This document shows, one piece after another, positions 1 to 12,529 of a DNA stretch of 64,000 nt. The first letter of the stretch is position 1. The number at the start of each line of letters is the position of its first letter. The DNA comes from JAWKRB01 sp041389885 (GTDB lineage: Bacteria; Myxococcota_A; Polyangia; Polyangiales; Ga0077539): the NCBI GenBank assembly GCA_041389885.1, contig JAWKRB010000007.1, positions 124,001-188,000 on the forward strand. Direction: 5' to 3'. The translations under genes and the position numbers were made by a program. The notes under the pieces were generated by a model. The model saw nothing but the letters and a program-made list of their open reading frames with translations. It did no database searches and was not told where the DNA came from.

Positions 1-195
1 CGGTGAACAAGAGGGCGGTGTGAGTGCGTCGCATGCGCGATGACGTTCCACTCGCCGTGCCGCGCCGCGCGCGCTCGCTTTCAAGGGCGCGCGCGCTCGC
101 CCTGCGAACCGTCGCCCACACACGCCCGCGTGAACCCGCGCGTTGCGCGGCCCTCGGGGTTGCATTCAGCCCTCGCCTCGGGAAGTGTTGCCGCG

Positions 196-717
196 ATGCG
201 CCTCGCCCTCGTCCTCGCCGCCTCGTTGTTCTCGTCGGTCGTGGGCGCGGTGCCGCTCCGCGTGAGCCCGAGCGAGCGCCAGGAGCTCACCTCCCTCGCC
301 CGTCGGTTCTTCGAGTCTACGCGCGACGGCGCGAGGTCTCCCGCCAACATCTACCCGTCGCGGGCCGATCTCATGGCGCTGTTCTCGACCGTCGAGACCC
401 TCCCTGGTCCCGTGCGAGCGCCCGCGCGCACCACGCCGAACGAGGCCGTGGTGCTGCGCCAGCTCGGCTCCATCGACCGCGACGTGCAGGCGCTGCGGGA
501 GCGATTTCACGGCGGCACCTTCGTCGGTCTCACGGGCGTGCTCGCCCGCGAGGGCACGCTGCGTCAGCGAGGCTGCGGTCGCTTCGCGCGGCGCGACTCG
601 GTGTGCGCCGACGGGCTGATCCTCGAGTATCGGGTGGGGACCGAGACGCGGCGCTTCAACATCGACACGCTGGTCCGCGTGGGGTCGCGCTGGCGCATCC
701 TCGACGTGCGCCACTGA
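196..717 (+). CDS. Exported protein of unknown function
   Basis: This 173-aa protein begins with a clear Sec signal peptide (MRLALVLAASLFSSVVGA, residues 1-18), so it is probably periplasmic or secreted. I chose the ATG at 196 because a signal peptide starts exactly there; the reading frame runs further upstream but that part is Arg-rich and looks non-coding. The mature part has no motif I recognise. Its C-terminus (YRVGTETRRFNIDTLVRVGSRWRILDVRH) has the strand-rich look of an NTF2-like or DUF4440-type tail, which is only an impression. Two cysteines near residues 133 and 142 could form a disulfide. It is followed 14 nt later by the convergent end of the broken deoA gene. Confidence 0.7.
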   Translation: MRLALVLAASLFSSVVGAVPLRVSPSERQELTSLARRFFESTRDGARSPANIYPSRADLMALFSTVETLPGPVRAPARTTPNEAVVLRQLGSIDRDVQALRERFHGGTFVGLTGVLAREGTLRQRGCGRFARRDSVCADGLILEYRVGTETRRFNIDTLVRVGSRWRILDVRH

Positions 718-730
718 GGGCGCGGCGGGC

Positions 731-2057
731 TCAGCCCACGCGGCCGATGAGCAGCGGCGCGGCCGGGGGCGCGTCGTCGTCGAGGGTGATCGCGTCGCTG
801 AGCCGCGCGATGGCCTCTTCGGCGCCATCGCGGTCGGCCGCGTGGACCCACACGAGGGTGTCTCCCGCCTCGACGGCGTCGCCGACGTTCTTCTCGAACA
901 CGAAGCCCACGGAGGGGTCGATGGGGTCCTCGGCGCGCACGCGCCCCGCGCCGAGCGCGACGCCGGCGACGCCGACGGCGCGGGTGTCGATGGCGCGCAC
1001 ATAGCCGCGCGGGCGAGACGAGGGCGACGACGACGGGGGCCTTCGCGAACACCTCGGGGTCATCGACGGCGCGAGGATCTCCCCCTCAGTGCCGCGACCA
1101 TCTCGCGCGCGACCCGGCGGCGCGCGCTCGCTGGTGATGGCCTCGCGGAGCTCTTCGCGCGCCTCGGCCTCGTCCCGCGCGACCCCGCCCAGGACGCATC
1201 GACGCGCCGAGCGCGAGGGTCACCTCGACGAGGTCGGCGGGCCCGCGCCCGTGGAGCACTCGAAGGCCTCGATCGCCCCGAGGGGAGGTTGCCCACGGCG
1301 CACCCCAGCGGACGGTCCATGCGGGTGAGCCAGGGCGACGCACCGCTTGCCCGCGCCGGTGGCGACCTCGACGAGGGCGGTGGCGAGCTCGCGGGCCTGA
1401 GCCTGGTTCGCGAACGCGCCCGAGCCGACCTTCACGTCGAGCACGAGCCCGTCGATGCCCTCGGCGAGCTTCTTCGACAGGATGCTCGCGACGATGAGGG
1501 GGATGCTCTCGACGGTCGCGGTGACGTCGCGGAGCGCGTAGAGGCGCTTTGCCTACTCGGGGCGATCTCGGCGGTCTGTCCGATCATGCAGGTGCCGAGC
1601 TCGGCGACGAGCCGCGCGGGTCGGGGATGGGCAGGTGACCGAGAATCTGGGATGGGCTCTCAGCTTGTCGAGGGTGCCGCCGGTGTGTCCGAGCCCGCGG
1701 CCTGAGACCATGGGGACCGCGACGCCGCAGGCCGCGACGAGGGGCGTGAGGCAGATCGAGACCTTGTCGCCGACGCCGCCGGTGGAGTGCTTGTCGACCT
1801 TTGCGCTGCGCGATGTGCGCGAGGTCGACGAGCAGCCCGAGTCGCGCATCGCGAGGGTGAGCGCGACGGTCTCTTCGCGGGACATCCCGCGAAAGAACAC
1901 GGCCATGGCGAAGGCCGACATCTGGTAGTCGGTTTTGACGTCGCCGCGTACGAAGCCGTCGATAAGGCTACGAATCTCGTCGGGGAGCAGCGCGTGCCCG
2001 TCGCGCTTGGCGGCGAGCAGCTCGGGGGTGCGATGGGGAGGGCGACGCCTACACCAT
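731..2057 (-). pseudogene. deoA: Thymidine/pyrimidine-nucleoside phosphorylase, frame-broken
   Basis: Reading across frames on the minus strand reconstructs an almost complete pyrimidine-nucleoside phosphorylase (thymidine + phosphate to thymine + deoxyribose-1-phosphate; salvage, cytosol). The N-terminal helices read LLAAKRDGHA and YQMSAFAMAVFFRGM. The phosphate/nucleoside-binding motif DKHSTGGVGDK and the SGRGLGHTGGTLDKL segment follow (about 1630-1850). LDVKVGSGAF comes next (about 1410-1444), and the last part is a PYNP C-terminal domain ending LLIGRVG. These segments lie in three different frames with at least four shifts between them, so no full-length product can be made as written. 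The total span of about 1.33 kb equals the usual family length of about 440 codons, so nothing large is missing. Either a recent pseudogene or sequence error; the start is uncertain because the candidate ATG at 2057 is followed by an in-frame stop. Confidence 0.85.
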
Positions 2058-2094
2058 TGCCGCGCGGTCGGAGAGCGAGGCGTGCGCGACCCCT

Positions 2095-2167
2095 TCCGGG
2101 ATCGTCTATGGGCAGGACGCGCGGGATTTTGGTTCCCGCTATGGGGGTTCGAATCCCTCTCCCGGAA
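2095..2167 (+). tRNA. tRNA-Gln (anticodon TTG)
   Basis: The cloverleaf is complete by eye. The 7-bp acceptor is TCCGGGA (2095-2101) paired with TCCCGGA (2160-2166), with discriminator A at 2167. The D arm is GTCT/GGAC. The anticodon arm is CGGGA-TTTTGGT-TCCCG, giving anticodon TTG, and the T arm is GGGGG-TTCGAAT-CCCTC. CCA is not encoded. The anticodon reads Gln CAA and, by wobble, CAG. It lies between the broken deoA (opposite strand) and the Cys-rich lipoprotein gene. Confidence 0.93.
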
Positions 2168-2316
2168 CTACGCCAAACGCTTGCAGTACAAGCGTTTATG
2201 CGCGTGTCGCCCTCAGCGCGCTCACCCGTCAGTCGCTCCATGAACGGATGGCTGGGGGTGAACTTTGACGCATGGCCGGATTGACCGTCTGCGCGCCGCG
2301 GGGCGAGCCTCGGGCA

Positions 2317-4816
2317 ATGCGGGTGGCGCTGCTGTTCGTTCTCTTCTGCGCTGGCGTGCACCTCCGGAATCAACGGGACGACGGGGGTCTTCGACGCTGG
2401 GTCCGACGCGCTCCCTGGGGATACCCCACGCTTGTCCCTCGACGCGCCCTGCGCGGATCCACCCGCCGTGGAGCTCCCCCGCGAGGGGACGCGCTACGGG
2501 AGCATCGTCGTCGCGCGCTATGATACCCGCGATGCGCCCTCCGCCCCGCCGCCCTTCGCGCACACAGCGTGCGCCTTGCGCCGTGACCGCGCCGCCGTCT
2601 TTCGATACACGCCCGACGAGGACGGCTGGGTGCGCGTCTCGGGAAGCGCCGTCATCGAGGTCTTCGCTGGATGCAACTCGATATGCGCCCTCGGCCAGCC
2701 CGCGGCGCGATCTTCGCCGGATCCACCTCGACGGTCTGGGTAGAGTTTCAGCGGGGCGCGCGGTGTACATCGTCGTGACGCACCCCGACACCGGCGAGCG
2801 AGGCGTCCTACGGGTCGCGGGGTGAGGTCGAGGTGCGACGCCCTCGACCCGCTCCCTGAGGGCGCGACCCGCGACACCTCGCGCGCGCGTGCGGCCCCGG
2901 ACTCGCGTGCATCGACGCGCGGTGCGCGCGCCCGCCCGCGCCGGCCCTCGCGTGCGAGGGCCCCGACTGCGCGTGCCCCGAGGGCCTCGTCTGCACGCAC
3001 GCGGGCCTTGTGCGCTGCCCTGAGCTCGGCGCGTCCTGCGGACGATCCCGTGCGCACCGGCGCTCGATGCCTTTCTGAGCCCCCGCCGGTCGCAGGCCCA
3101 GGCCCCGGCGCGACGCGCCGGAGAACCGTGCGGCAGCGCCACGATCGACCGCACACTCTGCGAGGCGGGGACGTGGTGCGGCTCCGACGGGCTCTGCTGC
3201 CCTTCGTCCCAGATGGAGGACCGTGCGTCGAGGGCGCCTGCGAGCTTGACTCTCGGTCTGCGCGAGCGGGCGCTGCGCCCGGCGCGAGGCGGGCACCCTA
3301 CGGCCCTTGCGACGCGCGTGACCCGTCAGGATGTCCGTTGGGACACGCCTGCGTCGCGGGGCGTTGCCACCCAGCAACGCAGGGCGTGCGTCAGCCGTGC
3401 AACCTCAACCGCGGCACGCTCTGCGCCGCACCGCTCCACTGTCTCGGCGGGACCTGCGTCGCCTGCGTCGAGGGACGGATCGCCCCACCGGCACCCGCTG
3501 CGGTGCCAACCACGTCTGTGGGGTCGCCGGCGATCGAGGGGACAGGCCTGCCGCGCCACCCTTCCGCGCTGTGACGGCGACGCTCGATGCGTCGGCGGCG
3601 TCTGCCGCGCGCCGCTATCTCTGCGCAGCCCGACGGCACCGAGGCCGGCCGTTGTCGCGACGGCGTTCCCGCCCGCGATCTTGATCTCTGCGACCCGGGG
3701 CTCCGCTGCGAGGAGGGGTTCTGCCTGCGGGTCCTGCCACGAGACGCCCCCTGCACTCAGGTCGCGGGAGTCTGCGCGGGCGGAAGTTCGTGCGTGGGCG
3801 ACGCGACCGGCGCGTCGTCATGCGTCCGCGACGGCGCGGAGCGGGGCGCTTGCCGCGTCGAGAACGCGCGAGCCGCATGCGACCCGGGCCTCGCCTGCGC
3901 GGGCACCTGCCGACCCGCGACGCTCGGCGCCGGCGAGCCGTGCCTCTCCTCGGATGAGACCTGTGCACCGGGGCTCTCCTGCTCGATCGCTGACGGACGC
4001 TGCGCCCCTGAGGGATCGCTCGGAGCAGGCTGCCGCGCCACCGACAACCCCTGCGACGTCGGACTCGCTTGCGAGCGCGTCGGCGGATACCGATGCGTCG
4101 CGTTCGTCGCGGAGGCCGCCGCCTGCGGCGGTGCGCGTCGCTGCGCGCCCGAGCAGCGGTGCAACGGCGAGGGCCGATGCGCGTTCGCGGGCACCGTCGG
4201 TACGCCTTGTGACGTGACCTGCCGACCCGGCCTCTCCTGCGACCACGCGCGCGGTGGCTGCACGATCGCGGTCGGCCCCAACAGCGAGTGCGGTGGGTTC
4301 CGGGTCTGCGGACCGCGCCTCTGGTGCCACCTCGATCGCTGCGTTCCGTCCTACCCAGGCGCCCGTGGGCTCTTGGATGGGCTCTGTCGCCACGAGGCGC
4401 CATTCTGCGACCCTGGGCTACGGTGCCTCGGGTCGTACTGCGTGCGTGTCGTCGGTGAGGGTGAACCCTGCGGCTCCTCGGCCTGCGGAGACGGACTCGC
4501 GTGCTGGCAGGGCACATGCCGCCCCCGCGGCGCGATCGGCCTGCCGTGCCGCGAGACCGCGAGCCCGTGCGACGGAGGTGCGTTCTGCTACGCGGGATAC
4601 TGCTACGCGACGGCCGCGCCAGGAACTCTATGCGACCGCGAGAGCGCTCCGTGCGCGCCAGGACACACTTGCGCGCGCCCTGTCGACGCCGCGTCGGGTC
4701 TCGAACTGCGCTGCCAGCCTGACGGGACGCGAGGCGCATCGTGCCGCTTCGACGGCGGCGCGCCCTGCGACGACGGGCTTCGCTGTCATCCCGCGCTCGG
4801 TCGGTGCGTACCTTGA
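2317..4816 (+). pseudogene. Cys-rich (Dickkopf-like) lipoprotein, frame-broken in its 5' half
   Basis: The ATG at 2317 opens a lipoprotein signal (MRVALLFVLFCAG then, after a one-base shift, ACTSG, which completes a lipobox). It continues DAPCADPPAVELPREG and further segments in alternating frames up to about 3590. From there one frame is open to the stop at 4816 (about 400 codons). The 3' half consists of repeated modules of about 35-40 residues, typically GxPCxxxxxxCxxGLxCxxGxCxP, each with 4-6 cysteines likely to form disulfides. Such proteins are common at the myxobacterial cell surface. At least four frame changes and one internal stop (near 3077) break the gene. It resembles, in style only, the intact Cys-rich genes at 32220 and 56500. 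Function unknown. Confidence 0.65.
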
Positions 4817-4844
4817 CCCGCGGTCCTCTCGAGGTGTCATCCGT

Positions 4845-5035
4845 TCGCAGTGTTCGTCGGGGCCGGGCGAACAGAGCTACCTGGAGTCAGCACGGCGGCT
4901 GCGACGACGACACGTCGCACGGTCGACCTCCCGCGGCAGAGCTTCTCCATCACCTTCACCGGGAAGAGGTAGGCGCCCTTCTTCGTGATCCACCTCGCGC
5001 CGTCGGGCGGGTGGGCCCGCGCGCTCGACTCGACA
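4845..5035 (-). mobile_element. Possible relic of an IS91-family transposase
   Basis: The 306 bases between the Cys-rich gene and the next lipoprotein hold no intact gene. On the minus strand one frame reads HPPDGARWITKKGAYLFPVK followed by VMEKLCRGR. This matches the part of IS91-type transposases that normally reads DG.RW...R..FLFPV..LS..FRGK. The adjoining sequence gives no further recognisable parts: no HUH or Y motif and no ends. If correct, it is a short decayed fragment of a larger element. The call rests on one motif of about 30 residues and could be coincidental. Confidence 0.4.
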
Positions 5036-5122
5036 CGCCTCCGTACCACCGTGGACGGACGCAGCAGCCGCAGAACCATCGGTTCGTGCACACCTCGGTG
5101 ACCTGTGGGAGCATCCTCTGCG

Positions 5123-6367
5123 ATGAAGCGAGTCGTGGGGTGGATGCTCTTGACCTTGGTCGCCTGCAGCACGAACACCGTAGGAACATCGCGGGATTCA
5201 GGCGCCGCCGACCTCTGGCCCCTCGACGCAGAGGTGCGCGACGCGACGCTCGCGGCGGACGTCGTCGACGCGACAGTCCGGTGTACCGTCACCGCAGACG
5301 GTCCCAGGGCGCTTCTGCTGCGAGGACGGGCGAGGTACTTTCGCGACGCGGGGGCCCCGGCGCCGATGACGCTCGAAGAGACCCGCCTGCTCTTTCTTCC
5401 GCGCGGGAGGTCTCCCGACGCGCCGCTTCTCGTGGGATTCAACAACTACGCAGGGAGCTTCGTCGAGGTGCCCGCGAGCTTCGAGGGGAACGCCGGGCTC
5501 GCGGGGCTCTACTACTCCGGCATCGACTCCAGCGATGTCGCGTGGACCGCGTCGATGTCCGCGCCCGACGGTCCGCTCACGCTCCAGCTCAGCCGCAACC
5601 TCAACACTGTCACCGACGTGCGCGACGAGTGGCAGGGGGAGGCGACGTTGTGCCCTGAAGGGGACGCCCCGGCGCCGACGCTCCGTCCCCTCCTCGAGGT
5701 CGGCCCTGTGGGGCCCTGGCGCTTCGGCGCGAACGCGCCCGTGGCGGCCGGCGCCGATACGATTACCCTGCGCGCCAACGACATGCGCGTCGAGGTCAGC
5801 GCGCGTTGGGAGTCGGGGTGGCTCACGCTGACCCCCGCGAGGAGCGTCGCCCCTGGGAGCGAGCTCGCCCTCGATGTCTCGGGCGTGCGAGATCCTGTCG
5901 GGCGCGTGTTCTCCGTCGAGGGCGCCGTGCGCGTGCTCGAGACGACCGCGGCGGTGAGCGATCTCGCGTTCGACGTGGCGCCCCCTGCGGGCGCGGTGGT
6001 GGGAGGACGCGCGCAGGTCCGAGAGGGCGCGCTGGAGCTGCGCTCAGACACTGGGAGGATCGGCCCGTATGTGTCCCTCATCGCGCTGGGAGAGACGGCG
6101 GCGGGACCGGTCACGCTGCGCTACCAGACGCGCTTCGGTGACACCCACACCTTCACCGCGTGGCTCGTGCGCGCCGACGGGACCCGCGCCTCGTTGCCGA
6201 TCGAGTCGGGGGCGCCGACGGATCCGCTCCGCGAGGCACAGACGAGGGTCGAGGGGAGTGGGCCGCTCTGGTTGCAGATCACCGATCACTCGGCGGTGCA
6301 CCGCCCGGGATGGATCCCGCGCAGCCCACCCGTGTTCGTGATCGACGAGGTGCGCGTGGGGACGTGA
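5123..6367 (+). CDS. Lipoprotein of unknown function
   Basis: A 414-aa lipoprotein. The start at 5123 gives MKRVVGWMLLTLVACS, a short signal peptide with lipobox LVAC, followed by the Asp/Ala-rich linker usual in myxobacterial lipoproteins (residues 20-55). The mature part is rich in beta-strand-like sequence. It contains a passage resembling bacterial Ig-like domains (about residues 190-290, with ARSVAPGSELALDVSGVRDPVGR) and ends in a lectin/jelly-roll-like region with no catalytic motif that I can identify. Unlike the neighbouring Cys-rich gene its frame is intact. Probably anchored in the outer membrane; role unknown. Confidence 0.75.
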   Translation: MKRVVGWMLLTLVACSTNTVGTSRDSGAADLWPLDAEVRDATLAADVVDATVRCTVTADGPRALLLRGRARYFRDAGAPAPMTLEETRLLFLPRGRSPDAPLLVGFNNYAGSFVEVPASFEGNAGLAGLYYSGIDSSDVAWTASMSAPDGPLTLQLSRNLNTVTDVRDEWQGEATLCPEGDAPAPTLRPLLEVGPVGPWRFGANAPVAAGADTITLRANDMRVEVSARWESGWLTLTPARSVAPGSELALDVSGVRDPVGRVFSVEGAVRVLETTAAVSDLAFDVAPPAGAVVGGRAQVREGALELRSDTGRIGPYVSLIALGETAAGPVTLRYQTRFGDTHTFTAWLVRADGTRASLPIESGAPTDPLREAQTRVEGSGPLWLQITDHSAVHRPGWIPRSPPVFVIDEVRVGT

Positions 6368-6397
6368 TCTGGATCGCTCGAACCGGGGCGGAGGCCG

Positions 6398-6637
6398 TCA
6401 GCGGAACGGGACCCTCGCCGGCGCCTCGACCACCCTGTGCTCCACGTCTTCGAGAAGCTCGGCGTTCGGGCTGAAGAACTGCGTCGCACCACACCCCTTG
6501 CAAACCACCATCGCGAAGCTCTTGCGGAGCACGTTGCCCCAGTCCTTCTTCGCGCTCGACGTCATCTCCAACGTGACGCGATCGACCACGCCAAAGTGAA
6601 TCGCTCCACACCACGGACACGGATGGGTCGGGGTCAT
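6398..6637 (-). CDS. Small zinc-ribbon protein
   Basis: A 79-aa protein starting at ATG 6637 (MTPTHPCPWCGAIHFG). Two CxxC knuckles, CPWC near residue 7 and CKGC near residue 46, are arranged like a treble-clef or zinc-ribbon fold that binds one zinc. Small proteins of this type are often nucleic-acid or protein adaptors, but nothing here fixes a role. It follows the ASCH-domain gene on the same strand with 152 nt between them, so co-transcription is possible. Confidence 0.7.
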   Translation of the reverse strand: MTPTHPCPWCGAIHFGVVDRVTLEMTSSAKKDWGNVLRKSFAMVVCKGCGATQFFSPNAELLEDVEHRVVEAPARVPFR

Positions 6638-6789
6638 CGCACTTCTCTCCTCACGGCCGTCGCACGGGACCGCCTGGGACGGTATCCCCCTCAGGATCGC
6701 TCCGAGTCCAGCGTCGGGAGCAGCCGCTGGAGGTTCTCGACCCTCGTGCGCAGCCGCGGTTCCGCGCCGCTCGGGTGGTGCGCGATGTT

Positions 6790-7362
6790 CTATCCGAAGG
6801 CGGCTTCGTGCCAGCGCTCGACGACCGTCGCGAACACCTTGCTCTCTACCCCGAAGAGCCCCGGCGCCCCCTGAACCACCACGGGCTCGACCTCCACCGC
6901 GTCGTCCATCTCCCAGCCGAAGGGGCCCTCGTACCAGCGCCCGAAGGCGGCGGAGTCTGTGGGCTCGATGACCCCGACAAAACGCGCGACCCCCACGATC
7001 GCCGAGAAGGGGACCAGCTCCCTGGCGATGGCCTCGGCGCCCCGCATCGAGGCCGCCCGGAGCGAGCGGCTCGCGATGCTCCGCGCGGTCGCCAGCGGCC
7101 TGCGCAGGGCCTCGAGGAGCTCGACGCGCGCTCCCTCGGCGTCGGCCGCTGCGAGCGCGGCCTCCCACGCCACCGCGTCGAAGCCGCGGCCGGCGTGGAG
7201 CAGCACGAAGTCACCGGGGCTGAGCTCCAGGGGAGAGGGCGTCCAGGTGCGGTTCTCGACGCGCTTGAAGCCGCGCGCGATCAGCGTCGCCCAGGGTTGG
7301 TGGATCGTCAGCGCGAGGGCCCTCCGAGGGACCCCTTCGCGGTCGACGAGGGCGGCGCTCAC
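6790..7362 (-). CDS. ASCH-domain (PUA-like) protein
   Basis: A 190-aa protein. The segment ALTIHQPWATLIARGFKRVE (about residues 16-35) followed by NRTW is the typical opening of an ASCH domain: strand, a Q-P-W-A turn, a Gly, K-x-V-E-x-R-x-W. The rest (DFVLLHAGRGFD, IVGVARFVG) continues the beta-barrel of a PUA-like fold that binds RNA or acts on modified nucleosides. Some ASCH proteins have amidohydrolase activity on acetylcytidine, but substrate cannot be told from this sequence. It is upstream of the zinc-ribbon gene and downstream of a small acidic-protein gene, all on the minus strand. Confidence 0.72.
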   Translation of the reverse strand: MSAALVDREGVPRRALALTIHQPWATLIARGFKRVENRTWTPSPLELSPGDFVLLHAGRGFDAVAWEAALAAADAEGARVELLEALRRPLATARSIASRSLRAASMRGAEAIARELVPFSAIVGVARFVGVIEPTDSAAFGRWYEGPFGWEMDDAVEVEPVVVQGAPGLFGVESKVFATVVERWHEAAFG

Positions 7363-7443
7363 GCCCCGCCTCGCCGCCCGCTCGCCCTGCTCGCCTCCGC
7401 GCCCCTCACCCCACGCACGATACCGCGTCGAGCCACCGCCTTC

Positions 7444-7665
7444 CTACGCCGCGCGCGAGACCCGCGGAGCGCGCGTGGGGGCGAGCGCGAGCAGGTCGCC
7501 GCGCAGGGGGTCGACCCCCACCTCCACAGCCCAGAGAAAGCGCTGCGCCAGCTCGCAGCGGGCGATCTGATCCAACACCTCATCCGAGATCAGCCCCGCG
7601 GGCTCCTCTTCGATGAAGTCTGCGTCGTTCAGGTCTCGGTCCAACCAGTCGTTCATGCAGTGCAC
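7444..7665 (-). CDS. Small acidic hypothetical protein
   Basis: A 73-aa open frame (or 70 aa from the second ATG at 7656, MNDWLDRDLNDADF). The N-terminal half is acidic and could form a helix (LISDEVLDQIARCELAQRFLWAVEVGV). There is no signal peptide or known motif. It lies in a run of minus-strand genes and its codon use fits theirs, so it is likely real, but its function is unknown. Confidence 0.5.
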   Translation of the reverse strand: MHCMNDWLDRDLNDADFIEEEPAGLISDEVLDQIARCELAQRFLWAVEVGVDPLRGDLLALAPTRAPRVSRAA

Positions 7666-7735
7666 CTCCGCGAGCCAGACTGCGTCGGCTCCCTCGCGCC
7701 CACAACGATTCGCGTGACAGAGAACGTCCCGAGCG

Positions 7736-10032
7736 TCAGTGAATGTCCTGGGTGCGCCGGATGCGGTCGATCCAGTCGGCGGCGGTGTCGCGCGCGCCCC
7801 GCGGGCGCCTTGGGTCTGCCGAGAGCGCGCCGAAGGCTCGCGCGCTCTCTTCGAGGCGTCCGAGGTGAAAGAGCGCGACGGCGCGGAGCCTGAGCGACTC
7901 GGCGTGCACCCTCGGGTCGAGCCCCGCCGCGGCGCGTGGGATGAGCGCCAGCGCCTGGTCGTAGCGCCCGTGGTTCACGAGCTGCCGCCCGACGAGGTAG
8001 CGCATCACGGGGTCTGCCCGGTCGGCGCCGAAGGTGCGCGCCATCGCCGCGGTCGGCGAGGGGTCGAGCTCACCCGCGCCCACCAGGAGCTCTCGCAGCA
8101 CCGCCGCGAGCGCGCCCCCCCGCGCGAGGGCGTGGCGCTTGAGCCAGTGCGTGCGGGCCTCGTCGTCGCTCATGAGCGCGGGGTCGAGGCGCGCGAGGCC
8201 CTCGGCGGCGTCGCGCTCGCGCCCCCAGCGCCACGAGGCATCCGCGATGGCGTGTCGAACGCGCTGCGCCGCAGCGGGTCCCGCGAGGCGCGCGGTGTTC
8301 GCGGCGATCGCCTCGGCGCGCCCGGCGGCGCCCCGGCGCACCTCGAGCACCGCGAGGGCGACGCCCGCGCGGAGGTTCGAGGGGTCTCTCCGCGAGAGCG
8401 CGGCGAAGCGTCGCGCGGCGTCGTCGAGCGCGCCCGCGGCCAGCGCCTCGCTCGCGCGCGCCTCGTCGCGCTCGAGGTCGAAGGGGCACTCCCGGCCGAA
8501 CACGCTCACGCGAAAGAAGCGGGCTCGCGCCCGAGCCACCGCCTGCGGGTCGACCTCGACCCCGCGGAGGAACGCGTGCCACTCGCGCTCGAGCGACGCG
8601 AGGTCGCGGCCGTACGCCGTCGCGAAGTCTCCGCTGGCGTACACCGCGCGGAAGCGCGCGGCGCCGTGCCGGTCATGGAGCCAGCGGCAGAACGACCCCG
8701 CGGCGGTGTAGGCCGTCGACGACGAGGCCGCGAAGAAGCCCAGGCTCGTGAGGCTCGCCACCCTCGGCGCGATGCCCGCGTCGAGCATCGCGCGGGACCA
8801 CTGGTGCGGCGACGCGTCCCCTCCCTCCCAGGCCGCCGCGATACCGCGCCTCGATGAGCCCTGGCACCGGCAGCAGCCGCCCCCGCGCTCACCCGCAGCG
8901 GCCCCGGCGCCATCGCGCCCCAAGGGCGACGTGCGCGAGCCCGTGCTTGAGCACCGGGTGGGGAAAGGCCGCGAACTGGAGGTAGACCTCGGCGCGCCAG
9001 GGCTTCGCGATGTACGTGTGCGCCGCGCCCATCAGCGCGCCTGCTTCTGCGCCGCGCTCGCGAAGAGGTACACGGTGACGCGACGCGGGCCCCGCGCGCC
9101 GTAGAAGCTTCCTCGAGCTGCCCCACGCGGATGTCGCAGCCTACTCGCGGTGAGCAGCGCCTGCCGCCGGGGGATCGAGCGTCGTAGCGCACCACGCAGC
9201 GGCGGCTCCACGCCTGCCGGCCAACGCCGCGTCGAGGTCGCGGGCGTCGTGGCGGTGACCCAGCGAGGGTCCTGCGAGGTAGATCCCCGCGCCGAGCAGC
9301 GCGCCGAGCGCGCAGGCCGTTCGCGCGAGGGGCGCGGCGAGCCTGCGTCGCAGGCGCAGGCGCGCGCCGTCCCAGCCGGAGGCGAGGGCCGAGGCGCCGG
9401 CGAGGATCCATCCCAGGGTGCCCAGGCGGTAGCTCAGCAGGGGGGTGCCGAGGGGCACGTCTTCGCCGTAGATCGCGCCGGGAAAGAAGCCGAAGAACGG
9501 GTCGTAGGCGAAGATCGTCGGCGTGGCGTAGAAGCGCGCGACGCTCCAGAGCACGAAGGCCGGCACGAGCGCCGCCGCGAGGGTCGTCGCGAGGCCCCGC
9601 CGCGCGGTGAGGGCCCCGAGGAGGCCGCAGAGGCCCGCGAGGAGCACCCCCGGCAGGGTGACCAGCAGCAGGGCGACCGCGGCGCTCTCGGGCGCGCAGC
9701 GGGTCGCGAAGAGCCCTCGCGCGACGACCACCGCGAGGGCGGCGAGCGCCGGCGCGAGGCTCGCGGCGCCGAGGGTGAGCGCGAGGGCGCCGCCGAGATC
9801 ACCTCGCCCCGCGCGCGGGAGTCGAGGCGGGAGCCCTGGCGCCCAGCACCGCGCTCGCGACGGACCCCAGCAGCGCGAGGACCAGCGCGACGCGCCATAG
9901 CCCGCGTGGTTGGTGAGGTTGTCTTGGCAGAGCGCGAAAGCCGACGCAGGGCGCGAGGAGCGCGGCGGCCCTCGCGCGCCGGAGGGAGGCGAGGGCGCGG
10001 AGCTCGACCCGCAGCTCCGACGGGAGGCTCGC

Positions 10033-10036
<4 letters not shown>
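7736..10036 (-). pseudogene. Polytopic membrane / metallopeptidase-like / TPR protein, frame-broken
   Basis: The minus strand after lon reads as one long protein spread over three frames. The N-terminal part (about 9960-9200) has several hydrophobic segments, such as AAVALLLVTLPGVLLAGLCGLLGALTARR (quoted in part: VALLLVTLPGVLLAG) and FYATPTIFAYDPFFGFFPG. A gluzincin-like region (about 9100-8550) follows, with VYLQFAAFPHPVLKH, a motif HGLAH where HELAH is expected, and the AGSF.RWL...G..R.R..Y..GDF helices that normally follow. The rest (8923-7736, one frame) is TPR-like helices. The upstream gene lon ends inside a GTGA overlap at 10036, so translational coupling is likely. At least three frame changes occur between 8870 and 9960. 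If functional it would be an inner-membrane protein with a possibly inactive peptidase domain. Confidence 0.6.
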
Positions 10037-12474
<2,438 letters not shown>

Positions 12475-12529
12475 AGTGCGCGAAACGTAGAAAACGCCGG
12501 GGTCCCGCGCAAGGGCGGAACGGACGCAT

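Noticed and set aside
1..34. Possible divergent gene starting at 34 on the minus strand (MRRTHTALLFT)
   Set aside because: Only 11 codons are visible; it looks like a signal-peptide start but cannot be supported from so little.
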